Of a stretch of 35,423 bases of DNA, positions 23,424 to 31,014 are shown in pieces. How positions within the stretch are numbered: the first letter of the stretch is position 1; every line of letters starts with the position of its first letter. The translations under genes and the position numbers were made by a program. The notes under the pieces are model-generated. The model was given only the letters and a program-made list of their open reading frames with translations, was not told where the DNA came from and searched no databases. This DNA is from Nitrospirae bacterium CG2_30_70_394 (GTDB lineage: Bacteria > CG2-30-53-67 > CG2-30-70-394), in assembly GCA_001873295.1 (NCBI GenBank), contig MNYW01000152.1:1-35423 (forward strand), given 5' to 3'.

Positions 23424-24584
23424 CTACCTTCTACCTCCTACCGCTGGGGCGGGCAGCCCCAGGGGGTGGGCGGCGGCCATCGGCCGGCCCACCGCAAACG
23501 GGGTGAGGTCGACCGGTGGTGTACCGCCGGCGACCCGCGCCGCCACCACCTCGGCGGTGGCGGCGGCGAGGACGATGCCGTTGCGATAGTGGCCGGTGGC
23601 GAGGGTGAGGTTGGTGATCCCCGGCGCCGGGCCGAGAAAGGGGAGGCCGTCGGGGGTGCCCGGCCGGAGCCCCGCCCACTGGCGCTCGACTTCCGCGCAG
23701 TCGAGGGCGGGGAGGAGGCGGACCGCGCCGTTGGCGAGAGAGCGCATCGCCCACAGGGTGGGGCTCTTGTCGAAACCCATCCGCTCCAGGGTGGCGCCCA
23801 CGAGGATGCGGCCATCGGCGCGCGGGACCACATACGCGCTCGCGTGCTTGACGATTCGCTGCACGGTCCCTGGCGGGGCGCGTAGCAAGAGGATCTGCCC
23901 CTTCACCGGCACTACCTCCAGGGTGAGGCCGAGGGCAGCGGCCACCGTCTGGCTCCAGGCGCCCGCGGCGAGGACGAAGTGGCCGGCGGCGAGCTCCCCG
24001 GCCACGGTGGTGGCGGCGGTGATTCGCCTGCCCGACCGGCGAAAGCCGGTCACCTCGCGATGGTCGAGAAGGGTGACCCCGAGCGCCGCGCACCCCTGGC
24101 GCGCCGCGGCGGCGAGGCGCGGGTTGCGGATCTGTCCCACCTCCGGCCACCAGATCGCGCCGGTGCACGTGGTGCCAAGGGCCGGCTCCACCGCCCGCGC
24201 CACCTGTTCGTCGAGGTGGTCGCAGCGCCAGCCCCAGCGCGCCGACCACGCCAGGGGCTCGGTGAGATCGCCCTCTTGCTCGGCCGCGAGCTGGGGGATG
24301 AGGAGGCCGCAGCGGCGGTGCTCCGGATCGACGGTGCCGAGTGCCAGCAGCTCCGGGATGAGGGTGGCGTAGCGGGCGAGGGACCGATTCACCAGCGCCG
24401 AGAGGCAGTCCGGGTAGCGCCACGGGAACATCGGCGACAGGATCCCCGCGCCCGCCCACGACGCCTCCTGGCCGAGGTCGCCACGCTCCACCACCGCCAC
24501 CCGCGCCCCGCCACGGGCGAGCTCGTAGCCACACAGGCAGCCGATCACGCCGCCGCCGATCACCAGACAGTCCGGGAGGGCCAT
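23424..24584 (-). CDS. thiO: glycine oxidase ThiO-like FAD oxidoreductase
   Basis: This is a 386-residue DAO-family flavoprotein. The dinucleotide-binding motif CLVIGGGVIGCLCGYELARGG is at residues 6-26. EASWAGAGILSPMFPW is the ThiO signature next to FAD. The C-terminal half has PVKGQILLLRAP, YVVPRADGRILVGATLERMGFD and WAGLRPGTPDGLPFLGP, ending with ATGHYRNGIVLA. ThiO oxidises glycine to the imine used for the thiazole moiety of thiamine. No other thi gene is adjacent. The start ATG 24584 gives the conventional N-terminus. A small possibility of another amino-acid oxidase remains. Confidence 0.9.
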   Translation of the reverse strand: MALPDCLVIGGGVIGCLCGYELARGGARVAVVERGDLGQEASWAGAGILSPMFPWRYPDCLSALVNRSLARYATLIPELLALGTVDPEHRRCGLLIPQLAAEQEGDLTEPLAWSARWGWRCDHLDEQVARAVEPALGTTCTGAIWWPEVGQIRNPRLAAAARQGCAALGVTLLDHREVTGFRRSGRRITAATTVAGELAAGHFVLAAGAWSQTVAAALGLTLEVVPVKGQILLLRAPPGTVQRIVKHASAYVVPRADGRILVGATLERMGFDKSPTLWAMRSLANGAVRLLPALDCAEVERQWAGLRPGTPDGLPFLGPAPGITNLTLATGHYRNGIVLAAATAEVVAARVAGGTPPVDLTPFAVGRPMAAAHPLGLPAPAVGGRR

Positions 24585-24876
24585 CCGCGGAGTATGGGCA
24601 ACGGGTGGCGGCTGGGCAGCCGGGGCGGGGCGGTGGAGGCGAGCGGACCGGCGGGCTCGATCCGGTCGGTGGAGGAGTCGGGGTGGCTCTCCCCACCGCC
24701 GGCGGCCGCGTGGCCGGCCCCAAGGCGGCTCGCCCCGGAGGGTTGAAAGTGCGCCGAGACGATGGACCACCGTACGGGGCGGCGCCGATCGTGCTGGCCG
24801 CCACGGTCCGTGTGCCCGGCGGCCTCCCCTCGGCTGTGGGGGAGGTGGCGGGTGGCGAGGGTGCGGGCGGGCCGCG
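24585..24876. other. intergenic stretch upstream of selC
   Basis: This GC-rich region lies between the divergent thiO and selC. I see no gene, repeat or hairpin with clear meaning. An open plus-strand frame crosses it but runs on through the tRNA and is not coding. The selC promoter candidate starts at 24877. Confidence 0.5.
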
Positions 24877-24906
24877 TTGTCCGCCTCCGGGGGGAGCGGC
24901 TACGCT
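24877..24906 (+). promoter_or_regulatory. candidate selC promoter
   Basis: TTGTCC (24877-24882), an 18-nt spacer, and TACGCT (24901-24906) resemble -35 and -10 boxes. Transcription would start near 24913, practically at the mature tRNA 5' end. The boxes deviate from consensus, and the proposal rests on spacing and position. Confidence 0.4.
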
Positions 24907-24912
24907 CGGCGC

Positions 24913-25010
24913 GGGAGTGGATGTGGCCTGGTGGCCGCCGCGGTCTTCAAAACCGTTGAGGGGCCGCGCGAGCGGTCCTTGGTGGGTTCGATCCCCATGC
25001 ACTCCCGCCA
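24913..25010 (+). tRNA. selC: tRNA-Sec (anticodon TCA)
   Basis: This is a 98-nt tRNA with all marks of selenocysteine tRNA. The anticodon loop is CTTCAAA, flanked by GCGGT/ACCGT. The D stem has 6 bp (GTGGCC/GGCCGC) with a TGGT loop. The variable arm is long (GGGGCCGC-GCGA-GCGGTCCT). The T stem is GTGGG/CCCAT around TTCGATC. Discriminator G and CCA (25007-25010) are encoded. The 8-nt acceptor arms GGGAGTGG/GCACTCCC pair except for a G-G mismatch at the innermost position. It reads UGA with SelB and SelA, neither of which is in the window. A UGA-containing gene that needs it lies at 28121. Confidence 0.96.
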
Positions 25011-25076
25011 GCCCACCCCGCCTTCCCATGCACGACCTGCCGGGGTGCACGCCACCCAGCCGCACCCCGGCGTCCA

Positions 25077-25144
25077 GCGCCGCACGCCGCCCCGCGCCGC
25101 ACGCCGCCCCGCGAAGGCTGGCGCCCCGCGAAGGCTGGCGTCTT
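25077..25144. repeat. 17-bp tandem units (A-A-B-B')
   Basis: Two perfect 17-bp copies of GCGCCGCACGCCGCCCC (25077-25110) are followed by GCGAAGGCTGGCGCCCC and GCGAAGGCTGGCGTCTT (25111-25144). The four units share a 17-bp period. They sit 66 nt after tRNA-Sec and just before the methyltransferase gene. Confidence 0.85.
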
Positions 25145-25178
25145 GACCCACCCGGTCGCCGCCCGCCAGCCTCCGCCG

Positions 25179-26006
25179 ATGGACGATGACCACTACGAGC
25201 TCCTCGACTCGGGCGAGGGCGAGCGGCTGGAGCGGTTTGGGGAGGTGGTCCTGGCGCGCAAGCAGGCGACCGCCCTGTGGTGGAGGTCGCTCCCCGCGGA
25301 GGCGTGGGCCGCGGCCCACGGCCGCCACATCGGTAGCGGCGAGAGCGAGGGCCGGTGGGAGTTCGCGCGCCCGGTGCCCGAGGAGTGGTGGGTCAGCCAC
25401 GGCGGCCTGCGGATGGTGCTGCGCCCCAACCCGTTCGGCCACCTCGGCCTCTTTCCGGAGCAGGCGGCGAACTGGCAGTGGTTGCGCGACCAGCTCCGCC
25501 CCGGCGACCGCCTCCTCAACCTCTTCGCCTACACCGGTGGTGCCTCCCTGGCCGCGGCCCAGGCCGGCGCCCAGGTGACCCATCTGGACGCGGTGCGTGG
25601 GGTGGTGAGCTGGGCGGCGGAGAACGCCGCCGCGGCCAAGATCGAGACGATCCGCTGGATCGTCGACGACGCCCTCAAGTTCGCCGAGCGCGAGGGCCGG
25701 CGCGCAAGCCGGTACGAGGCGATCATCCTCGACCCGCCCACCTTCGGCCGCGGTCCGAAGGGGCAGGTGTGGAAGTTGGAGCGCGACCTGGTGCGTCTCC
25801 TCGCCGCCTGTCGCGCCCTGCTGGCGGACCCCCCCCGGCTGCTCCTCCTCTCCGCCCACACCCCGGGGATCACCCCCGCGGTGCTGGCCAACCTTGTCGC
25901 CGGCGCGACCCCGCCGGGCGGGCAGGTCGAGGCGGGTGAGATGGTGATCGACGGCCCCCGGCCGTTACCGAGTGGCGCCTTCGCGCGGGCCACCTGGCCG
26001 GGCTGA
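25179..26006 (+). CDS. class I SAM-dependent methyltransferase, RlmI-like
   Basis: This 275-residue methyltransferase resembles the catalytic part of the 23S rRNA cytosine methyltransferase RlmI and relatives. The SAM-binding region is RLLNLFAYTGGASLAAAQAGA followed by THLDAVRGVVSWAAENA. DD in WIVDDALKF and the motif ILDPPTFGRGPKGQVWKLERDL complete the site. The N-terminal PUA domain of full-length RlmI is not present, and the N-terminus is short and acidic (MDDDHYELLDSGEGERLERF). ATG 25179 is preferred to the TTG at 25143, which falls inside a repeat. Substrate (rRNA or otherwise) is inferred from family. Confidence 0.85.
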   Translation: MDDDHYELLDSGEGERLERFGEVVLARKQATALWWRSLPAEAWAAAHGRHIGSGESEGRWEFARPVPEEWWVSHGGLRMVLRPNPFGHLGLFPEQAANWQWLRDQLRPGDRLLNLFAYTGGASLAAAQAGAQVTHLDAVRGVVSWAAENAAAAKIETIRWIVDDALKFAEREGRRASRYEAIILDPPTFGRGPKGQVWKLERDLVRLLAACRALLADPPRLLLLSAHTPGITPAVLANLVAGATPPGGQVEAGEMVIDGPRPLPSGAFARATWPG

Positions 26007-26007
26007 G

Positions 26008-26098
26008 GTGGGCGCCCCGCCCGCGCCCGTCTCCTCGGATTTACATCGAGGCCCGACTCGATCAGCTCGTGGGCGCCCCGCCCGCGCCCGTCTCCTCG
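26008..26098. repeat. 30-bp direct repeat pair
   Basis: The 30 bases beginning GTGGGCGCCCCGCCCGCGC and ending TCTCCTCG occur at 26008-26037 and identically at 26069-26098 (61-nt period). They start just after the stop of the methyltransferase gene. Confidence 0.93.
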
Positions 26099-26131
26099 CC
26101 CGCAGCTCACACCCCCGAGGGTCGCGAGGGG

Positions 26132-26241
26132 GTGGCAACGCGCCGTGGTGCCGGCCCCTCCGGGAGGCCGTCGACCAATGGGCGAAGCCCCCCACAGGTA
26201 GGACGTGGCAACGCGCCGTGGTTCCGGCCCCTCCGGGAGGC
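26132..26241. repeat. 37-bp direct repeat pair
   Basis: The 37 bases beginning GTGGCAACGCGCCGTGGT and ending CTCCGGGAGGC occur at 26132-26168 and 26205-26241 with one mismatch (73-nt period). Each copy contains the self-complementary CCTCCGGGAGG. A separate hairpin CGCCGAT-TCCC-ATCGGCG follows at about 26241-26258. The whole spacer 26007-26318 lies between convergent genes and contains no coding sequence I can support; bidirectional termination is possible. Confidence 0.93.
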
Positions 26242-26318
26242 GCCGATTCCCATCGGCGATTCCGGTCCGAGGGGGAGGCCGCGCCCAGGGCGCGCGGGTC
26301 GGCGGTGGGGCAGCCGGG

Positions 26319-26933
26319 TTAGTAGCCGGCCAGGCGCAGGAACTCGGCGCGCGTCGTCTCCGAGTCGCGGAAGTCGCCGAGCATGCACGAGGTGACGGTG
26401 GTGGAGTTTTGCTTCTGGACGCCGCGCATCACCATGCACAGGTGGGTGGCGTCCATGATCACTCCCACCCCCTTCGGCTGGAGGAGGTCGGCGATCAGGT
26501 GGGCGATCTGGGTGACCAGCCGCTCTTGGACCTGCAGGCGGCGCGAGTAGATCTCCACGATCCGCGCCAGCTTGGAGAGGCCGACGATCTTGCCGCCGGG
26601 GATGTAGGCGACGTGGCAGCGGCCAAAGAAGGGGAGCAGGTGGTGCTCGCACAGGGAGAAGAAGTCGATGTCCTTGACGATCACCATCTCGTCGTAGGCG
26701 TCGGTGAAGATCGCCTCGTTGAGGACCTGCACCGGGTCTTCCTCGTACCCCTTGGTGAGGAAGCGGAGCGACTCCGCCACCCGCGCCGGCGTCTTCACCA
26801 GCCCCTCGCGCTCCGGGTCCTCGCCCACCGCGGCGAGGATCGCGCGCACCGGCTCGGCCATGTCCACCGGCGTGCTGCCGCGGGCGGCGGTGTAGGAGGC
26901 GGCGATCTCGATGGGGTGGCTGGCGGGGGGCAT
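26319..26933 (-). CDS. folE: GTP cyclohydrolase I
   Basis: This is a 204-residue FolE, the first enzyme of tetrahydrofolate synthesis, acting on GTP in the cytosol. Zinc ligands Cys95, His98 and Cys166 have the same spacing as in the E. coli enzyme ([14 protein letters not shown] and [10 protein letters not shown]). Other family stretches are [39 protein letters not shown] and [12 protein letters not shown] 26933 is chosen because GGAGGA stands five to six bases upstream; a longer frame to 27071 lacks similarity. It is convergent with the RlmI-like gene. Confidence 0.97.
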   Translation of the reverse strand: MPPASHPIEIAASYTAARGSTPVDMAEPVRAILAAVGEDPEREGLVKTPARVAESLRFLTKGYEEDPVQVLNEAIFTDAYDEMVIVKDIDFFSLCEHHLLPFFGRCHVAYIPGGKIVGLSKLARIVEIYSRRLQVQERLVTQIAHLIADLLQPKGVGVIMDATHLCMVMRGVQKQNSTTVTSCMLGDFRDSETTRAEFLRLAGY

Positions 26934-27035
26934 GGCTTCCTCCGGGCGCAAGGCGCATCTGGCGTGGGCAGGGGTGGCAGGTAGACTGGGGCGGACGGTA
27001 GGGAAGGGCGGGGGTGTAACCAAGGGCGGACGGCG

Positions 27036-27509
27036 ATGGCTTGGGTCTGGGCAGGGGTTCACGGGCTGCATGTGGCGGTGGCCGCCCTGTGGGTGGGGAC
27101 GCTGGCGGCAGCCCTCCTACCGCCCGGTCGCCTGGCGTGCTGCAGCGGTCGCGCGGCGTTGGGGAGCGCCTTGCGGGTCCGGGCGGCGGTGGGGTGGGGG
27201 TCGCTCACCGCCGTGACGATCAGCGGCCTCGCCCTCGCCCCGGTCACCGTTCCGGCGGCGCGGTTTCGCCTCGCCTTCGGTCCCTGGTTCGCCGCCAAGC
27301 TGGCGGTGGTGGCGCTGCTGCTGTTCGTCTACGTGATCCTCTACTTCCGCCACCACCTGGCACTGCGGGCGCTGGTGCGCGCGGGCGCCGATCTAGAGGC
27401 CACCGGGGAGGCCGGGTACCATCTGCGCCGGATGAACCTCTACACCGGCGCCATGCTGGTGCTCGCGGTCGCCGCCATCTTTCTCATTGAGCTTGCCGAG
27501 TACGCCTGA
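27036..27509 (+). CDS. CopD-like four-helix membrane protein
   Basis: This 157-residue protein has four predicted helices. The N-terminal [20 protein letters not shown] resembles the H...LW.G core of CopD/HemJ-like proteins, which bind copper or haem via membrane His residues. The centre ([26 protein letters not shown]) and the end ([22 protein letters not shown]) fit the same fold. It is shorter than full CopD (~300). It is followed after four bases by dcd, so the two are probably co-transcribed, although no functional link is obvious. The start has a weak purine-rich site. Confidence 0.65.
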   Translation: MAWVWAGVHGLHVAVAALWVGTLAAALLPPGRLACCSGRAALGSALRVRAAVGWGSLTAVTISGLALAPVTVPAARFRLAFGPWFAAKLAVVALLLFVYVILYFRHHLALRALVRAGADLEATGEAGYHLRRMNLYTGAMLVLAVAAIFLIELAEYA

Positions 27510-27513
27510 GCCC

Positions 27514-28068
27514 ATGTCCATCAAATCCGACCGCTGGATCACCGCGATGGCCCGCGACCACGGCCTCATCGACCCCTTCGAGGAGGGGCAGGTACGCCAC
27601 GGCGTCGTCTCCTACGGCGTCTCCTCCTACGGCTACGACACCCGCGTCGGGGACGAGTTCAAGATCTTCACCAACGTGAACTCCTCGATCGTCGACCCGA
27701 AGGCGTTCGACCCCGCCTCGTTTGTCGACATCAAAACCGACGTCTGCATCGTCCCCCCCAACTCCTTCGCCCTCGCCCACACGGTGGAGTATTTCCGCAT
27801 CCCGCGGAACGTCCTGGCGATCTGCTTGGGAAAATCCACCTACGCCCGCTGCGGCATTATCGTGAATGTCACCCCGTTCGAGCCGGGCTGGGAGGGGTTG
27901 GTGACCATCGAGATCTCCAACACCACGCCGTTGCCGGCGAAGATTTACGCCAACGAGGGGATCGCCCAAGTTCTCTTCTTCGAGGCGGATGAGGCGTGCC
28001 TCGTCTCCTATGCCGACCGCCACGGTAAGTACCAGGGGCAGACCGGCGTCACCCTGCCGCGGATCTGA
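27514..28068 (+). CDS. dcd: dCTP deaminase
   Basis: This is a 184-residue trimeric deaminase that converts dCTP to dUTP for dTMP synthesis. Conserved segments are [52 protein letters not shown] and [20 protein letters not shown], which contains the catalytic Glu. The C-terminus has [16 protein letters not shown] 27514 (MSIKSDRWI) gives the standard N-terminus, four bases after the preceding stop. The selenoprotein gene follows 52 nt later on the same strand, so it may lie on this transcript. Confidence 0.96.
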   Translation: MSIKSDRWITAMARDHGLIDPFEEGQVRHGVVSYGVSSYGYDTRVGDEFKIFTNVNSSIVDPKAFDPASFVDIKTDVCIVPPNSFALAHTVEYFRIPRNVLAICLGKSTYARCGIIVNVTPFEPGWEGLVTIEISNTTPLPAKIYANEGIAQVLFFEADEACLVSYADRHGKYQGQTGVTLPRI

Positions 28069-28120
28069 AATCCGCGCCTCCCCTCCAGCCCCACTCCCGC
28101 CTTCCCACCCCGAGGAGCCC

Positions 28121-28465
28121 ATGTCCGAGATCATCTTCTTCAACCGCTCTTGAAGCGGCTGCCGGCCGGCAAGGGAGTTTCTCTTGCGCAACCAGGTGGC
28201 CTACACCAACCACGATGTCCGTCTCCACCCGGTGGGGCCGGAGGACGCCCTGCTCTACCTGCGCCGGGCGGCCGCTTTGTTCGTGAAACGCGGCGCGGTG
28301 GTGGCGGAGCTGCCGGCGGGTGGGGCGGGGCTCACCGACGGCGGCCTGCTCGCCGCCTTCCTCGGCCGGTCTGGCGCCCTGCGGGCGCCCACCCTTCTCA
28401 CCGGAGTTGGGCTGATCGCCGGCTGGGACGAGACGGTCTACCGCCACCTCTTGGGGCTGTCATGA
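28121..28465 (+). CDS. glutaredoxin-like selenoprotein with UxxC motif (in-frame TGA = Sec11)
   Basis: Reading TGA at 28151-28153 as selenocysteine gives 114 residues: MSEIIFFNRS-U-SGC-RPAREFLLRNQV and onward. Sec11 and Cys14 form a U-x-x-C redox motif at the end of the first beta strand, where glutaredoxin/thioredoxin-fold proteins carry CxxC. The C-terminal part (LRAPTLLTGVGLIAGWDETVYRHLL) fits the cis-Pro-containing TPT.....GFD end of the glutaredoxin fold. A strong ribosome-binding site (GAGGAG) precedes ATG 28121, and the frame remains open through to TGA 28463-28465. A SECIS-like hairpin follows the Sec codon at correct distance, and selC lies 3.1 kb upstream. Ordinary gene calling would start at TTG 28184 or miss it. 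The partner substrate is unknown; a thiol-disulfide or selenide-dependent reductase role is inferred. Confidence 0.88.
28169..28187 (+). promoter_or_regulatory. bacterial SECIS element of the selenoprotein gene
   Basis: GCAAGGGA (28169-28176) pairs with TCTCTTGC (28180-28187), 8 bp including one G-U, closing a GTT loop whose first base is G. The loop begins 23 nt after the TGA, within the 16-37 nt range known for bacterial SECIS elements, and a G in the first loop positions is the known requirement. It is located inside the coding sequence, as expected for SelB-dependent decoding. Confidence 0.75.
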
Positions 28466-28562
28466 ACCGCGTGGCGCCCCGCGGCTGGCCGGCGGATCGG
28501 ATCGCCGTCGCCCCTTAGGTGGCGCGGCGCGCGGGCAGTGGCGTCCCGGGTGGCGCCGTGGC

Positions 28563-30845
28563 ATGAGAGTCGCCGCCATGGACGCTTCCCTTCCCATCGT
28601 TGCCCGCCGGGTGACCGTCACCGGACGGGTCCAGGGGGTGGGCTTTCGCCCCTTCCTCTACCGCCTCGCCCACGCCTGCAAAGTCGGCGGCTGGGTGCGC
28701 AACGACGCGGGGCGGGTGGAGGTGCACGTCGAGGGGGAAGAGGCGGCGGTGGTGCGCTTCCTCGGGGCGATCGTGGCTTCGGCGCCGCCTTTGGCGCGGC
28801 CGGTGGTGGCGGGGGTGGTGGCGGTTTTGCCGGCGGGGTGCGGCGAGTTTCGCATCGTGGCCTCGCTTCCCGGAGTGGCGCGCGAGGCCCACGTGGTGCC
28901 CGATCAGTTCTGCTGCGCTGACTGTCTGGCGGAGATCGCCGACCCCGCCGCGCGCCGTTACCGCTACCCGTTCATCAACTGCACCCAGTGCGGGCCGCGC
29001 TACACGATCATCGCCCGCCTGCCCTACGACCGGCCGAACACCGCCATGGCGCGCTTCCCGCTGTGTCCCGAGTGTCGCGCCGAGTACGAGGATCCTTTGG
29101 ATCGCCGCTTCGATGCCCAGCCCCTCGCCTGCCCGGTGTGCGGCCCGCACCTTGCCTTCACCGGCTACAGTGGGCCGCCGATCGCGGACACCACCGCGGC
29201 TTTGGCGAAGACCGCCGCGGCGATTCGGCACGGCGCGATCGTGGCGGTGCGCGGCATCGGCGGTTACCACCTCCTCTGCGACGCCTACAACGACGCGGCG
29301 ATCGCCCGCCTGCGGGCGCGCAAGCCGAGGCCGGACAAGCCGCTGGCGGTGATGGTCGAGCAACGCGGCGGCGACGGTCTCGACGGGGTGCGCGAGATTG
29401 GCTCGCCCAGCGTGGCGGAGGCGGCCTGCCTGCTCGACCCCATGCGCCCGATCTGCCTAGTGGCGAAGGGCGGCAGCGCGCCCCTGCCGGAGGCGATCGC
29501 CCCGGGGCTTGGGGAGATCGGGGTGATGCTCCCCTACTCGCCCCTCCACCACCTCCTGTTGGCGGAGGTCGGTACGCCGGTGGTGGCCACCTCGGGCAAC
29601 GTCGCCGGGGAGCCGGTCCTCACCGAGGTGGCGGAGGCGGAGGGAAGGCTGCACCACGTGGCCGACTGGTTCCTCCACCACAACCGGCCAATCTTGCGCC
29701 CGGCGGACGATCCGGTCGTGCGCGTCATCGCCGGGGCACCGCAGTGGTTGCGCCTCGGGCGCGGCTGTAGTCCGGCCGAGCTGGCTTTGCCGGTGGGGGT
29801 GGCGCTCCCGCTGCTGGCGGTGGGCGGCCAGGAGAAGAACACGATCTGTCTGGCGTGGGACGACCGCGCGGTGGTCTCGCCCCACATCGGCGATCTGGAA
29901 ACGGTGCGTGGGTTGGCGGTCTTCGAGCAGGTGGCGCGGGATCTGCAACAGCTCTACGGGGTGGAGGCGCGCTGGCTCGCCTCGGATGCCCACCCGCGCT
30001 ACACCGCCACGCGCTGGGCGCGGGAGCGGGGAATGGAGGTGGTGGCGGTCTACCACCACCACGCCCACGCCAGCGCCCTGGCCGGGGAGCACGGGGTGGC
30101 GGGGGAGATCCTCTGCTTCACCTGGGACGGCACCGGCCTCGGTCCCGACCGCACGGCTTGGGGGGGCGAGGCGCTCCTCGGCCGGCCGGGCGCTTGGCGG
30201 CGGGTCGCGTCGTGGCGCCCGTTCAAGATCGCCGGCGGGGATCGCGCCGGGCGCGAGCCGTGGCGGGCGGCGGCGGCGGTGTGCTGGGAGGCGGGGGTCG
30301 GCTGGTCGGAGCTGCCGGGCGACCCGGACTTTCTCCACCAGGCCTGGGCGCGGGGGGTGAATTGCTTCACCACCACCGCGGCCGGCCGTCTCTTCGACGC
30401 GGCCGCGGCACTCACCGGCCTCGGTGGCTTTGCTACCTACGAAGGGCAGGGGCCGATGCGGTTGGAGGCGGCGGCGGGCGGCGCGGCGGGGGATCCCCTG
30501 GCCCTGCCCCTGGTCCGCGACGCGGCCGGCGTCTGGCGCACCGACTGGGCAGGGCTGCTGCCCATGCTCCTCGACCGCCAGCTTACCGTGGCGGAGCGCG
30601 CCGGCCGCTTCCACGCCAGCCTCGCCGCGGCGATCGTCGCCCAGGCCAGGGCGGTGCGGGCAGCGAGCGGGGTGGCGGTGGTGGGGCTCACCGGCGGCTG
30701 CTTCCAGAACCGTCTGCTGACCGAGCAGGCGCAGGCCGGCCTCGCCGCCGCCGGTTTCCACGTCCTGCTGGCTAGCCGCGTACCCGCCAACGACGCGGGG
30801 CTCTCCTACGGCCAGGCGGTGGAGGCGGCGGCGCGCGCGGGGTGA
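28563..30845 (+). CDS. hypF: carbamoyltransferase HypF, [NiFe] hydrogenase maturation
   Basis: This 760-residue protein has the full HypF architecture. It makes the carbamoyl group later converted by HypE to the cyanide ligands of the [NiFe] centre. The acylphosphatase domain has GRVQGVGFRPFLYRLA (residues ~21-36). Two zinc-finger blocks follow (CCADCLAEI with NCTQCGPRYTI; CPECRAEYEDPLDRRFDAQ with CPVCGP). A YrdC-like domain has RARKPRPDKPLAVMV. The C-terminal Kae1-like domain has VYHHHAHASALAGEHG and TGGCFQNRLL. The start may be Met1 or Met6. No other hyp or hydrogenase gene is in the window. It is 97 nt after the selenoprotein gene and convergent with fliP. Confidence 0.97.
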   Translation: MRVAAMDASLPIVARRVTVTGRVQGVGFRPFLYRLAHACKVGGWVRNDAGRVEVHVEGEEAAVVRFLGAIVASAPPLARPVVAGVVAVLPAGCGEFRIVASLPGVAREAHVVPDQFCCADCLAEIADPAARRYRYPFINCTQCGPRYTIIARLPYDRPNTAMARFPLCPECRAEYEDPLDRRFDAQPLACPVCGPHLAFTGYSGPPIADTTAALAKTAAAIRHGAIVAVRGIGGYHLLCDAYNDAAIARLRARKPRPDKPLAVMVEQRGGDGLDGVREIGSPSVAEAACLLDPMRPICLVAKGGSAPLPEAIAPGLGEIGVMLPYSPLHHLLLAEVGTPVVATSGNVAGEPVLTEVAEAEGRLHHVADWFLHHNRPILRPADDPVVRVIAGAPQWLRLGRGCSPAELALPVGVALPLLAVGGQEKNTICLAWDDRAVVSPHIGDLETVRGLAVFEQVARDLQQLYGVEARWLASDAHPRYTATRWARERGMEVVAVYHHHAHASALAGEHGVAGEILCFTWDGTGLGPDRTAWGGEALLGRPGAWRRVASWRPFKIAGGDRAGREPWRAAAAVCWEAGVGWSELPGDPDFLHQAWARGVNCFTTTAAGRLFDAAAALTGLGGFATYEGQGPMRLEAAAGGAAGDPLALPLVRDAAGVWRTDWAGLLPMLLDRQLTVAERAGRFHASLAAAIVAQARAVRAASGVAVVGLTGGCFQNRLLTEQAQAGLAAAGFHVLLASRVPANDAGLSYGQAVEAAARAG

Positions 30846-30964
30846 GGCGCGTCGTGGCGCGGGTGGGGTGGCCGGCCAGGCGCAGGGGTGTTGGCCAAGA
30901 GGCGTCGCCGTGGGCCGCGCACCTCGAGGGCTGCTCCCCCTCCGCTCCACCGCCAGCGCGATCA

Positions 30965-30981
30965 CTCCCGGTTTGCGGGAG
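30965..30981. terminator. weak hairpin between convergent hypF and fliP
   Basis: CTCCCG-GTTTG-CGGGAG is a perfect 6-bp stem in the 169-nt convergent spacer. There is no T-run on either strand, so terminator function is only a possibility. Confidence 0.3.
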
Positions 30982-31014
30982 AGCGCCGCGACTCCGGGGG
31001 TGGCGACTCGGTCC

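Noticed and set aside
24605-25189. Plus-strand open frame of 194 codons across the selC locus
   Set aside because: It runs straight through the tRNA-Sec gene and ends in repeats; composition is unlike a protein.
26008-26241. CRISPR-like repeats
   Set aside because: Two unrelated pairs rather than one repeated unit with several spacers; no cas genes.
28151-28153. TGA as a nonsense mutation making the 28121 gene a pseudogene
   Set aside because: The flanking frame is intact on both sides, the TGA falls exactly at a redox Cys position, and a SECIS-like hairpin and selC are present.
28462-28518. Short frame of 18 codons overlapping the end of the selenoprotein gene
   Set aside because: Starts with an ATGA overlap but has no ribosome-binding site of note, no similarity, and ends well before hypF.
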